Below are positions 11,807 to 23,400 of a stretch of DNA of 64,000 nucleotides, one piece after another. Source of the stretch: Epiperipatus broadwayi (taxonomy: Eukaryota; Onychophora; Udeonychophora; Euonychophora; Peripatidae); the NCBI GenBank assembly GCA_028023455.1, contig JAQFVV010012572.1, forward strand, positions 310,001-374,000. Direction: 5' to 3'. The notes beneath the pieces were generated by a model. That model was given only the letters and a program-made list of their open reading frames with translations, had not been told where the DNA came from and ran no database searches. Position numbers and translations under genes: made by a program. How positions within the stretch are numbered: position 1 is the first letter of the stretch; each line of letters opens with the position of its first letter.

Positions 11807-12140
11807 AAACTAGATCTAAAACACAAACTCTGAGCGTTTAAGAAACAGTTTCTATTCAGCTTGCGAGTGTGAATCTTTTAGACACGTAATGTCTTCAAAC
11901 TCAGCATCGCATGCCAGATATCTACATGGGTCTGATATCAGTTCAGCATCACCACATAGTAGAAGTCTCTGCAATATATATCATTGCAAGAAAAGACCTC
12001 AAAGGTACATTTATGAAAAACAAAAAACATAAGTTAAAAACTTGCATACGCTTGTATTTATGACTACAGATGGCGTTATACCAAAAACACCTTCAAGCGT
12101 TTGTTTACATAAACGTCAGAGCGTATTTCACTATCTCTAA

Positions 12141-12206
12141 CTTAATTTCCACCTTCATATCATGATTTTAAGCTATTTGCTATCGTCAGTGAAGGACAGG
12201 ATTAAG
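12141..12206 (-). ncRNA. Hammerhead, array unit 5, GAA motif mutated
   Basis: Stem I, core CUGACGA and stem III are kept, but the conserved GAA following stem II reads AAA (G12 lost), which should inactivate it. It is the last direct unit before the orientation switch. Confidence 0.75.
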
Positions 12207-12368
12207 AAACTAGATCTAAGACACAAACTCTGAGCGTTTAAGAAACAGTTTCTATTCAGCTTGCGAGCGTGAATCTTTTAGACACGTAATGTCTTCAAAC
12301 TCAGCATCGCATGCCAGATAGCTACATGGGTCTGATATCATTTCAGCATCACCACATAGTAGAAGTCA

Positions 12369-12417
12369 CTGACGATAGCAAATAGCTTGAAATCATGATA
12401 TGAAGGTGGAAATTAAG
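12369..12417 (+). ncRNA. Partial hammerhead at the inversion junction (unit 6)
   Basis: The inverted part of the array begins exactly here: core CUGACGA, stem II, GAA, AUCAUGAU, UGAAGG and AUUAAG are present, but the 5' strand of stem I (CUUAAU...CCUUCA) is missing because the left unit joins at about 12367. It cannot form stem I. Confidence 0.8.
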
Positions 12418-12751
12418 TTAGAGATAGTGAAATACGCTCTGACGTTTATGTAAACAAACGCTTGAAGGTGTTTTTGGTATAACACCATCTGTAGTCATAA
12501 ATACAAGCATATGCAAGTTTTTAACTTGTGTTTTTTGTTTTTCATAAATGTACCTTTGAGGTCTTTTCTTGCAATGATATATATTGCAGAGACTTCTACT
12601 ATGTGGTGATTCTGAACTGATATCAGACCCATGTAGCTATCTGGCATGCTATGCTGAGTTTGAAGACATTACGTGTCTAAAAGATACACGCTCGCAAGCT
12701 GAATAGAAACTGTTTCTTAAACGCTCAGAGTTTGTGTTTTAGATCTAGTTT

Positions 12752-12817
12752 CTTAATCCTGTCCTTCACTGACGATAGCAAATAGCTTGAAATCATGATA
12801 TGAAGGTGGAAATTAAG
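12752..12817 (+). ncRNA. Type I hammerhead ribozyme, array unit 7
   Basis: Complete plus-strand copy with CUUAAU, CCUUCA, CUGACGA, stem II, GAA, AUCAUGAU, A, UGAAGG, AUUAAG. Same paired structure as unit 1 and predicted active. Confidence 0.85.
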
Positions 12818-13153
12818 TTAGAGATAGTGAAATATATGCTCTGACGTTAATGTAAACAAACGCTTGAAGGTGTTTTTGGTCTAATACCATCTGTAGTCAT
12901 AAATACAAGCGTATGCAAGTTTTTAACTTGTGTTTTTTGTTTTTCATAAATGTACCTTTGAGGTCTTTTCTTGCAATGATATATATTGCAGAGACTTCTA
13001 CTATGTGGTGATGCTGAACTGATATCAGACCCATGTAGCTATCTGGCATGCGATGCTGAGTTTGAAGACATTACGTGTCTAAAAGATTCACGCTCGCAAG
13101 CTGAATAGAAACTGTTTCTTAAATGCTCAGAATTTGTGTTTTAGATCTAGTTT

Positions 13154-13219
13154 CTTAATCCTGTCCTTCACTGACGATAGCAAATAGCTTGAAATCATTA
13201 TATGAAGGTGGAAATTAAG
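13154..13219 (+). ncRNA. Hammerhead ribozyme, array unit 8, stem III variant
   Basis: Complete except that stem III reads AUCAUUAU, breaking the central palindrome by one base. The outer A-U and U-A pairs still form. Confidence 0.75.
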
Positions 13220-13484
13220 TTAGAGATAGTGAAATACGCTCTGACGTTTATGTAAACAAACGCTTGAAGGTGTTTTTGGTATAACGCCATCTGTAGTCAT
13301 ATATATATATATATATAACAAAATACCATCAAATAAAAGCAACAGCAAAGAGTAAATGCTATTTTATTTGCTTGATTAAAGGTCTAACAAACTAAAAAAT
13401 AATATAAAGCCATTACCCAAAGTTCAAATCCCCAATCAAATAGTTTTAACTTTATCAGCTATACTGTGTATTTCAGTCTCTATC

Positions 13485-13516
<32 letters not shown>

Positions 13517-13530
13517 ATAAATATATACAC

Positions 13531-14250
13531 ACATCAAAATTACCCAACCAGACTATCCAAAGAAAATCAACTCTAAAATACAATGATTTCACTGCTACAA
13601 GCAGACTTTTCAAGTGTAAAGGACTACAACATAACAAATTTTTACTAAATATTACCCACAATTTCACTTACATTCCACACACCCTTAATATTAAAAGAGC
13701 TTTTAAATAAGTTAATTGCTTCAGAATTGTAAATTTTTAATAATAAAGATTCTTTAATTTTTTTTTATTTCATTTCTTTCAAAGAAGACATCCTTAACCT
13801 CATCAAAACTAATAGTGTGTTTGGATTTTTCATGGATATATAAAGTAGAACTGAGATATTTATTTCTAATAAAGGTACATAAAAGTAGGGTTAGAAGTAA
13901 ATATCTCAGTTCTACTTTATATAGCCAAGAAAACGATAAGGCCACACTATTAGTTTTGATAAGGCCAAAGTTATCTTCTTTGAAAGAAATGAAATAAAAA
14001 AAGAATTAAAGAATCTTTATTATTAAAAATTTATGATTCTGAAGCAATTAACTTATTTAAAAGTTTTTTTTATAATATGAAGATATGTGGAATGTAAGTG
14101 GAATTGTGGCAATATTTAATATAAATTTATTGTTATCTTGTCATTTACTCTTGAGAAGTCAACTGGTAGCAATGAAACCATTGTTTGTGTTTTAGAGTTG
14201 TTGTTTTTTTGTCTAGTCTGGTTATGTTGTGAATTTGATGTAATTTTTAT
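13531..14250. repeat. Head-to-head inverted repeat of unidentified family
   Basis: Arms 13531-13863 and 13899-14250 mirror each other with about 35 bp between them. Matching landmarks are acccaaccagac against gtctggttatg, cttttaaataagttaattgc against its reverse, and agaactgagatattta against taaatatctcagttct. The arms differ by small indels. Short open frames on both strands do not resemble a known protein. The left outer end abuts (AT)n/(GT)n. The right end lies about 45 bp before the gypsy LTR. The layout matches the PLE dimers elsewhere in the window, but no GIY-YIG coding is visible. Confidence 0.7.
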
Positions 14251-16168
14251 TATTGTATTGGCTAGTTTAACTTTAGGCTTTTAATGTTTATATATATTGT
14301 AACCATATATTTTAGTATAAAATATATTAATTGATGTAACTAGTATAAAAATTTCCCTTTCTTTTTTTTTTTTTGGTGATTTGATTGGCTTGATTTGCAC
14401 TTTGAACAGATTACTTTCTTATATTATTTTAATAAATTTAAATTTGCTTCTTCTCATATGCTAACTCATATCAAAATGTTTAACTTTTTAAAATTTTTTA
14501 CAACACATTAAAATTTGGTAAAATATTATAAATAATAATATTTTATTTTTATTTGTTTAAAATGATCTTAAATTATTATTTCCATTGAATTAAAAAACAA
14601 TTTGTTCAATTAAAATAAATTATTAAAAATAAATACAGTAATTACGTATGCGTCTCAATGTAATAAAAGAAAAGAGCGCGAATTTAGGAGGAGATCGTCT
14701 GTTAGTTTGCTTTTGGAGGGAGAAAGAAAAGAAAATGGTAAAGGCAAATGGTGTAAATTTGATAAGCTTATTTTAAAATAGTTAATAAGTAAACGGATTA
14801 CCACAAAATTTGCTATAAACGTAAAAATAACCTAGTGGTATTTAATTAAGATGAATTGCTAAATTTAAAAAGTCTGTTCAAGTCGGCTGGCCAAGTGGAT
14901 CAAATCACCGGTAATAATTTCCCAATATTACATTTAAAATGTCGGAGCTTCCCAATTTAAAAGAATTAATTGCAAGAATTTGGTATGTTTTAAAATGTTT
15001 ATTGTTCTACAATTTGGAAAATTTAAATAAGTATTTTAATTACAGAAGTTTTATAAATATGAAAATTTGTTTTTTAAAAAAGAAGTTTAAATTAAAGTAA
15101 AATGTTAAAGTTATCAACCTAGTTTAATATTTCCGTTTCTAATTTTAATAAAAATATAATATTGATTGATATTTAACTTTATAATGCCAGTGATATATTT
15201 GCTAGTTAATTGTTTGCCATTTGGATAATAAACAGTCTTCAAATAATTTATCAAAGCTATTTTCTAATTTTATCGTCAGTTTGGAATGATTAAATTAATT
15301 GCTGTAATTGTTATTCCTAGATTTAAGCGTGGATAAATAAATATTTAGCATGGATGTAATAAACTTGGAACATTTTTAATAGAGAAATGTAGAAATTAAT
15401 AACTTTTGAAAAACATTTTCATTTAAGTTCTGCGAGTCATATTTTTAAAATTGTTTCTTGTTTATGGAGCCACGTAAAATCGTTAATCTAATAGTGATTA
15501 TAATAACTAACACAAATGGATAAAATTACATGTATGGAATTCAACCATAATTATAGCTATTACTTCATCCATTTATTGTTCGACACATCGTACATGGATT
15601 TCACGGATCGTATTTGTAGTTATAAAATGCTCTACAATCTAATTTGTGACACACACACCTGCTAAAATTCATATATTGAACTTTAAAATGCTATACATTT
15701 AATTTATATCACACACACACCCATTAGATTTTATGTATTTGATGAATAATTCATTACTTTAATTTTATCATTATATGAACTTGCATGTGAAGTTCATAAG
15801 TTATATTTTATTAAGTTTAAATTAATAGGGGTTGAATAAAATATTTATTCAAGAGAATAGCACTTGCGAAAAAGCTTGAAAAGTACTAAATGAATTCATG
15901 AGATGTATTAATCTTTATGAGGTATTTTGTTAGTCTTTCCAGATTTATATTCCTATACTAATATTACTTATATTATATTACACATGTTTTATCTTAAGAA
16001 AGATAAGTTAGTACATTAGTTGTCCTGATTAGCGTAACATTTATTATGCAAGAACCCACATTTGCTAGAGTGTTAGTGTTTTCTGAATGATCAGAATAAC
16101 TGAAGGGGATGATTTTGCACTTTAATGTGAAGTAAATAGTAATGTTGTTTTAGAATGTAAAGGGCATT

Positions 16169-16354
16169 AATCTGTGCTGGTGGTTAATCCGCAGATTACT
16201 TTATTGCCATTTTTGTATTTTACACTCATTCCTGCGCTGGTGGTTAATCCGCGGAATGGTGTACTTGTACTTATTGCTTTATGATGGTGTATAAATCCAC
16301 AAAACGTTTAGTGTTATTTAATTCCTCCGTGTAGATGAATACATCCACAGGAAT
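16169..16354 (+). other. Cluster of short hairpins inside the LTR
   Basis: Hairpin 1 at 16169-16197 has stem AATCTGTG/CGCAGATT. Hairpin 2 at 16227-16258 has stem CATTCC plus GCG against CGC plus GGAATG. Both share the loop word TGGTGGTTAATCC although the stems differ. A third, at about 16321-16354, pairs ATTCCT with AGGAAT around GTG...CAC. All recur in the 3' LTR at about 25758-25945. Function is unknown; different stems around one loop suggest RNA structure. Confidence 0.5.
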
Positions 16355-17721
16355 ATGTTTTACTTCATAGATATAAGTTGGGCAAAGTATTTTAGTTAAT
16401 CTGCTAAATCATCTTCTTTCATTTGTAAGCATAATTTATAAGTTAGATCATCAACTTGTAGCAGGACATTCTATTCAAGTTACTTCATAATAATTAACTG
16501 TTGGTTGATTATTATTTACCGGAATGTAAGTTTAAATTATCACTTTATTAAATGATTGCATTGTAGCTAAATCCTACAGACATAATATTATTTATTATAT
16601 TATTATAAGTTTACGGTATGGATTTATTGAATCTGGAAATGACGTTAAATATTTCATGAGTTGATGCTGAATTTAGTATAATTTTCTCAATACATTCATT
16701 CTATCAAATTGAAATATAAGGTATGATTAGGTTTTTAAAAACTGTACCTATGAGATGTTATTGAAGAAAGTCGATGGAATTATAATTTATTTATTTTATT
16801 TGTTTATTTATGTCTTTAATTATAACATTGGAATTAATTACTTATTATTCATAATTTTGTAAATAAAAGTTGATTTATAATTAAACTTACTGTGCCGTTG
16901 CTATGTGTCATTTGTAAAATCAGAAATCATAAACCTTGGATAGAGCATACATTGAAGTACATACTATCGTCAACATGATATAAGAGTTTATTGATATTTT
17001 TGAGAAATCATTTAGATGCTTTCGTCTTTGGTAGTTTATGATGTGTAAGGTACAATAAAATCCCATTTACCTTTTCCATCATTTTGGCTTTGCGTAGTTG
17101 ATTCTAGTATACAATATAAATTAATTATTAAACTTGTAAACAGATTTACCAAATAATAACATGATTAAATATATTTACTTAACGTTTTTAAATTGTCATT
17201 CGTCAGTATAATAAGAGTCTCAATGATATAGTAAACTATAAAAGAACCCAAGTATTTATGTTTATTTATTGCAAAGCTTTACCTGGACTAGCATCTGTAT
17301 TAGAAATCATATAGATGGTTTAAAATTTCATAATCTTATGTAATTCCACAAATTATGCCATCTTGTACATGGTCGGCCATCGGGTCTCATACAATAAAAA
17401 TCGCAAATTAAGGTTTGAAAATAATAACATTACACTTATAATTTGATTAAAGTATTTTATCATAATACTATGGTAGTTCTTCGCGGTACACCCTGGCTGC
17501 GATCAAATTAAATCATAAAAAGTTTAGGTTAGATCATTAGTTTGGTCTGTGGTAAGTTGCCCCAGATGTTGATTGTGGTCTTTCGTGCATAAAATAGATA
17601 GCATGATATGCTTTTGGATACAGCTCTTAATAGCTGACAATGTGCAACGGGAATTGATCAGTGATAGAAGTTACGATTCTTAGTGCATTTGCGTTTCTGT
17701 AGTTGGGACCACACAATTTAC

Positions 17722-17783
17722 GGTTACAATTTATAGTGCCGCAACGGGTTCGGCATGATGGGTAGTTGAAGGGGCGAGCGGTT
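17722..17783 (+). repeat. Internal duplication of the LTR end and PBS-like sequence
   Basis: GGTTACAATTTATAGTGCCG and the following GCAACGGGTTCGGC, starting at 17722, closely resemble the true LTR/PBS junction starting at 17784 (GGTTACAATTTTTGGCGCCA, then CAACGTGATCGGC). The offset is 62 bp. The first copy lies inside the LTR and is also present in the 3' LTR (from about 27312), so it predates this insertion. Confidence 0.6.
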
Positions 17784-17795
17784 GGTTACAATTTT

Positions 17796-17813
17796 TGGCG
17801 CCACAACGTGATC
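17796..17813 (+). promoter_or_regulatory. Primer binding site
   Basis: TGGCGCCACAACGTGATC lies 5 bp after the 5' LTR. It starts with TGG, complementary to a tRNA CCA end, and TGGCGCC is a common PBS start. The exact primer tRNA cannot be named without host tRNA sequences. Confidence 0.7.
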
Positions 17814-18376
17814 GGCCCGATATGTTGAGGTTATACAGTCATTATAAGTGTGCAATTACAGTTTTTAGCACTTTATAAACATGCGACTTGATTAATTGAT
17901 TGTTGCATAGTACAATATGGTAATGTGTGAACTGAATTAATTAATGATTGTTGATTACAATTTTAATTTCCCATATTACAAGAATATTATCATGTGACAA
18001 ATGCTCTATCATGGTGATAAAATATTGTATATTTTATTGCTATATATTTCTCCAAGTTACTTATATAGATTTCTGATGACCATAGCAATCGTATTCCAAG
18101 ATATACCAATATTTATGATTGAATTGGGAGAAGTTGAAATTATCAAGGGTTTATAAAGTAGTTGTTATAATACTGCAAATATTTAAAGTGGGGGTTCAGA
18201 TTATTTTAGTGTGAATGTGATATATACCATCTGGGATAGATTATTGGTGGTGAGGATTTAGTGGTTGGTCGGCTTGAACAAGATTTTAATTGATCATTGT
18301 TATTAAAACACATATTTTAGGAAAGTAAAAATTTGGTTTCACAAAATATTGAAATAGTTGTTATAAAATACTCAAA

Positions 18377-20447
18377 ATGAGTGATTCTGAAGAACTTAAT
18401 TATCCTGAGAGAACTCAAGAAGTTCCTGATCTTGATTTCCAACAACGGTTTATGTTGATGCTTCAACGCATAGAGATTGGAATGAATGAACAGTCTCTAA
18501 AAATGAATGAACAGTCTCTAAAAATGAATGAACAGTCTGAAAAATTAAATGAACAATCTCTTTCCCAAAAAGAGATGTTAGAGTCTCACAAAGAGATGAC
18601 TGTAAAAATGAATGAACAGTCTGAAAAATTAAATGAACAATCTCTTTCCCAAAAAGAGATGTTAGAGTCTCAAAAAGAGATGACTGAAAAATTAAATGAA
18701 CAGTCTATTTCTCAAAAAGAGATGACTGAAAAATTAAATGAACAGAATGAAAAATTGAATGAACAGTCTATTTCTCAAAAAGAGATGACTGAAAAATTGA
18801 ATGAACAGACTGAAAAATTAGATAGTTTTGAGAATAAAATGGCTGAAGTTCAGGAATTTGTGAAAGAAAAAATAGAAGCTGCTAGAGTAAAAACAGTAGA
18901 GGAATTTAACCAAAAATTTCAATCCTTAGAGAGTAGTTGTAAGGCAGCTAAAGGGGAGTCCGATATCAAATTAGAAGAAATTAAAGCTAATTTCTTCGAT
19001 TATAAAAAGCACTTAGAAGTTCAGATAGAAGAAATTGGAAATAAGTTTATAACCCACGAGGAGAATTTGGACACTAAACTGAAGGTGCTTGATGTGGCAA
19101 TGGGAGACTCAAAGAGTCAGTTGGCACAAATAGTTAGTGAAATGAACTATAAAGTTCAAGAAGTAGAGTCTCAATCTGCTAAATCTATCGATAAAATTAA
19201 ATCCATGAGTGAATCTGTAACAGAGAGCAGAGCAGAATTGGGTAGCATTAAAAAGATTTTAGAGGAAACTATCAATAGGTCTAAAGTGGAAAATAAAGAA
19301 TTAAAAAAGACTAATGCTAAATTTAGTGGAGATTTAGAAATGATGCAAAAAGAGTGGAAGGAAATGAGGGATAAATGTCAAGAGTGGCCAAATGAGCCAA
19401 ATGAGTTTAAAGAAGGACAGAAGCTAGAGGCAAAGATTGAAAATCTTCAGCTAAAAATGTTAGAAATTCAAAAGGCTCAAGAGAAAAATGATAATTTCAT
19501 TGGTCAAAACACCAAGTATTATGTGGATGGGACAGAGACCTCTGTTAAAGAAGTAGTTGTATCTGATGGTAATTTTACTGGTATCCGCACAACTCCCATT
19601 CTCCAAAAACCATTAGGAATTGGATCTGTAGCCAATGATGTCAAGAACACAGATATGTCTATGGGTGGATCTACAGCTCTTAAATTTCTAAAGATTAAAC
19701 CATTTAAAGGGGAGTATTTGGAAAACCCTCTAGAATTTCTTCAAAATTTGGAGGAATTGTTTACTTTATGTGCATTTTCAGAAAGAGAAAAACTGGCTAT
19801 CTCCAGCAACCATCTTTATGCTGCTGCAAAAGATTGGTGGCAGTCTTTGTTTGATTGTCCTCAAACATATGGAGATTTTAAACATTTAATAATGTCAAGT
19901 TTCTGGGGTGAAGATCGTCAGGACAACATGCGTTATCAAATCACTCGAGAAAAGTACAATGCTAATAAAGGTAGCTATACTCAATTTTTTTCGTGGACAG
20001 GCGGTCAAACTTAAAACTTTAACTGCTTTTCCATTATCTGAGCATCATATAGTCAGGATCTTAAGACATAACTTACCTCGACAGATTGAACAAGTTTTGA
20101 TTGCTGCGGATAAGTATACAATTGATGAGGTGTCAGAGATCTTAGATGCACTTGAGACAAGTGAATGTGACCTGGAAAACAGATATAGAGGTGGAAAGGA
20201 GGCTAGAGCTTCTCATAACTGTTCCATTGCTAATGTTAATGTTGCTCCAATAAGAAGTCCTTATCGTGATAAAAGATACGAGAGTAGGAGTCGTAGTTAT
20301 AAACGACCAAAATTTTATCATAGAGTTAATGGTCAACCTAGTCTAATTAATAAGACCCAAGATAGAGATCAACCTTCTGTTAGTGGAATTAAACCACTTC
20401 GCACAAAGGATATTAAGACAAATGTTAAAAGTAGTACATTAAACTAG
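18377..20447 (+). pseudogene. gag: gag of the Ty3/gypsy element, one frameshift
   Basis: Structural capsid protein. ATG at 18377 (caaaATGagt) opens 545 codons. Residues about 35-150 are a repetitive coiled coil built from variants of MNEQSEKLNEQSLSQKEM, and further coiled coil follows to about residue 385. The capsid-like region (about 435-540) includes NPLEFLQNLEELF and AAAKDWWQSL, as in retrotransposon gag proteins. At about 19985-19992, within a run of seven T, the frame breaks to a stop (20012-20014), while homologous sequence continues in the next frame (RGQAVKLKTL, then LPRQIEQVLIAADKY) to TAG at 20445-20447. The second part ends in a basic, Arg/Ser-rich tail with no CCHC zinc knuckle. 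One T too many is the simplest explanation. A programmed shift is possible but less likely. Confidence 0.85.
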
Positions 20448-23400
20448 AGGGGGCCTCATGGAAAAGTTCCTCGCTGTGGGTGCCTGTTGCTAACTTGGGG
20501 AGGAACCATATAGACAATGAAGAAGCATATGTAAATAGTATAGACCTTAATATTGATCTGTTGGAGCCTTATGAGGTTGTGGACCCTCCTATATTATATA
20601 GTTGTCCTATTATCAAAATTTATATTGAAGGTGTTCTTGTTAATGCTTTGGTAGACTCTGGAAGTCAGGCATCAATATTGTCCTCGATTGTTTATGATAA
20701 AATTGTAGATGCAAATAAATCTGTACCTTTGCTTCCTGTAAAACCAATTCAGGTTACGCTTGCAAATGGGAGAAAAGCAAAACTTATGAATAAGCAAACC
20801 TGGCTTAACGTAAAAATTGGTGAATCTGAATTTGGACATGTTTTCCTAATAATGCCTGATCTTATTCATGAAGTTATCATTGGTTCTGACTTCATGAGTT
20901 TAAATAAATGCAATATTGATTTTAAAAACAAACTTTTTGCCTTTAATAATGATTCTTGTCAATTTTATGATAATATAGATGTTCAATTGAATCAGTTAAT
21001 GGTCATACACGATACATCAGTTGAATTGAACATAAAAATTAAATTAGATGATTCTAACATTTTGGATATTGATTATAAAGAACAATTACATCAATTGATG
21101 ATCCAGTACAAGGATATATTTTCAAAGATACCAGGTATTATTGGAGGATACGTCCATCGAATCAAACTCAGGAATGAAGCACCATTCCAGCAGCGATCAT
21201 ACCCCATTCCATACCAATACCAGGCAGAAGTACAGCAGCAAATCAATAAAATGATTGAATGGCATATTGTCAAGAAAAGCCCTTCAGCCTATGTCAATCC
21301 TCTTGTGATTGTAAGAAAAAGAAATGGATCAGTTCGGGTGTGCCTAGATGCACGTGTGCTTAACCAATTAACCATTCCAGAACGTGATGTGCCTCCACCT
21401 ATTCATGAACTTTTGATCAAATTCAAGGGCAAATATATTTTTTCAACTTTTGACTTGACGGCCAGTTACTGGCAAATTCCATTGCATACTGATGACCAAA
21501 AGTACACTGCTTTCCGTTTTGAAGGCCAATCCTATGTTTTTGAAAGGATGCCTTTTGGTTTGATTAACAGTGGAGCAGGGCTTATTAGGTGTTTAGATAG
21601 AATTTTTTCCACTCAATTAAAGAAGAAAATAATTATGTATGTGGATGATATCGTTATTGCGTCTGCAGACATCTATGAACATTTAAATGATTTGGGTTTA
21701 TTCTTTTTTGAATGTCACACTAATAATATAAAAATTAATTTGGAAAAATGTACATTGGCAGCCACTGAAATCACTTTTCTGGGGCATCTGGTCAGTGATC
21801 AGGGAATTAAACCCCATCCGGATAAAGTGACAGCCATTCAAAATTTTCCTATCCCTAAAACTAAGAAACAGCTTAAATCATTCCTAGGCTTGTGTAACTA
21901 TTATCACAAATTTTACCAAGATTTTTCCAATGATACCATGTCACTGTCATTATTATTAAAAGGAAATGTGAAATGGAAGTGGAACAATGAGCATACATTA
22001 GAATTTAATAAGATAAAGGCTACATTCCTAAAAAAGGTCATTTTGGCTTATCCAGATTTTGGTAAGATATTTTACTTACAGACTGACAGCAGTAATTTTG
22101 GATTAGGAGTAGTTCTATACCAATTAGATGATTTTCAGAAACCTCAAATTTTGTACTTTTTGAGCAGGCGTCTAAAGGGGCCTGAACTAAATTACTCCGT
22201 TACCGAAAAGGAAGCCTTAGCTGTAGTCTGGGCTTTCCAGAAACTCCGTCAATTTTTGCTGGGATCAGAGGTTGTGGTTTTAAGTGATCATAGGAGCTTA
22301 GAGTTCCTTAATAAAAGTTATTTAAACAACGAAAGGTTGGTAAGATGGAGTCTTTATCTCCAGCAGTTTCAATACAAAATTCAATATTATGAGGGAGGTA
22401 AAAATGTCATAGCAGATGCTTTGAGCCGTAACCCTGTAGATTCATTGTCTTTTCATCCCAACCATCACAATATTGTAATTACAAATATTGAGTTGGTTAC
22501 AGATGAAACTATTGAAGGTGATTATAAGAACCTTGCAGTAGAACAGTCTCAAGATGTGAAATTTGGAAGAATAATTAAATTACTATCTGATCCTATTGTA
22601 CCCATAGGCCAGAATAGGAATATTACCCGAATTAAAAGTAGATACAAATTATATCAGGGTATGTTGATGTATCAGACTATACCTAACAATGATAGCTCGT
22701 GGAAGGTAGTGATACCTAGGTCTATGACTAATCGGCTAATCTCTTATGTTCATTGCAAATATGGTCATTATGGCTCACCAAAATTAGAGCACGTATTGAA
22801 AAAGTATTTTTACTGGTCAAACATGTATGCATCAATTGTAAGTCAGTTAAGACATTGTGAGATTTGTCTGAAGTCAAAACATTCTGGAAAATCATATGCT
22901 GGGGTACTTCAACCTATTCTTCCAGGGGGACCTAATGAGATATTATCATTGGACTTCTATGGACCTCTTCCACCCTTTAATAAACAAAAATTCATCCTAG
23001 TTACCTATGATTTATTTACTAAATATGTATGTGCATATCCTGTTCCTAAGACTGATGCAAAAAATGTCATTAAAAGTCTTAGCAATAGTCAATTTCCTTT
23101 GGTGGGAAAACCTATGTCTATTCTTACGGATCATGCTACTGCTTTTATTTCCAGCACATGGAGAAAGTGGATTAGAAGACAGAATATCCGACATATAATG
23201 AGTTCTATAAGAAATCCGCAATCCAATCCGTGTGAAAGGGTGATGAGGGAATTGAGTAGGCTATTTCGTGTCTATGTGAAGGATAATCACCGGTTGTGGG
23301 TAAATAAGTTGCCTGAAGTTATCAATTACATAAACATTACCATGAATGAATCCACAAAATTTGCTCCTATTAGGCTTCAATTTGGAATACAGGAGCCATT

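Larger units (their letters stand above)
10401..13317. repeat. Tandem 400-bp retrozyme-like array with hammerhead ribozymes, five direct and three inverted units
   Basis: Direct units start at 10411, 10811, 11211, 11611 and 12013 (periods 400, 400, 400, 402). At about 12367 the orientation flips, and three inverted units follow (equivalent points at 12371, 12771, 13173). Units differ by only a few bases, so expansion is recent. Each unit carries one type I hammerhead: minus strand in the direct part, plus strand in the inverted part. Unit length, tandem layout and one short-stem-III hammerhead per unit match metazoan retrozymes, small non-autonomous elements that spread through circular RNA. 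No protein is encoded. The array is bounded by (AT)n at 10401-10412 and 13299-13317. Confidence 0.85.
14298..17790 (+). repeat. 5' LTR
   Basis: Begins TGTAACC and ends GGTTACA (7-bp inverted ends). Same landmarks as the 3' LTR throughout, for example ggcgagcggttggttaca at the end and ctggccaagtggatcaaat near 14890. It contains no coding frame. Inside lie a set of hairpins (16169-16354) and a duplicated copy of its own end plus PBS-like sequence (from 17722). Confidence 0.93.

Noticed and set aside
10401-13317. Possible CRISPR array
   Set aside because: The repeats are 400 bp with no spacers, partly inverted, in a eukaryotic context.
20480-20482. GTG as start codon of pol
   Set aside because: Eukaryotic retrotransposon pol is normally reached by frameshift or readthrough; the frame is open further upstream.
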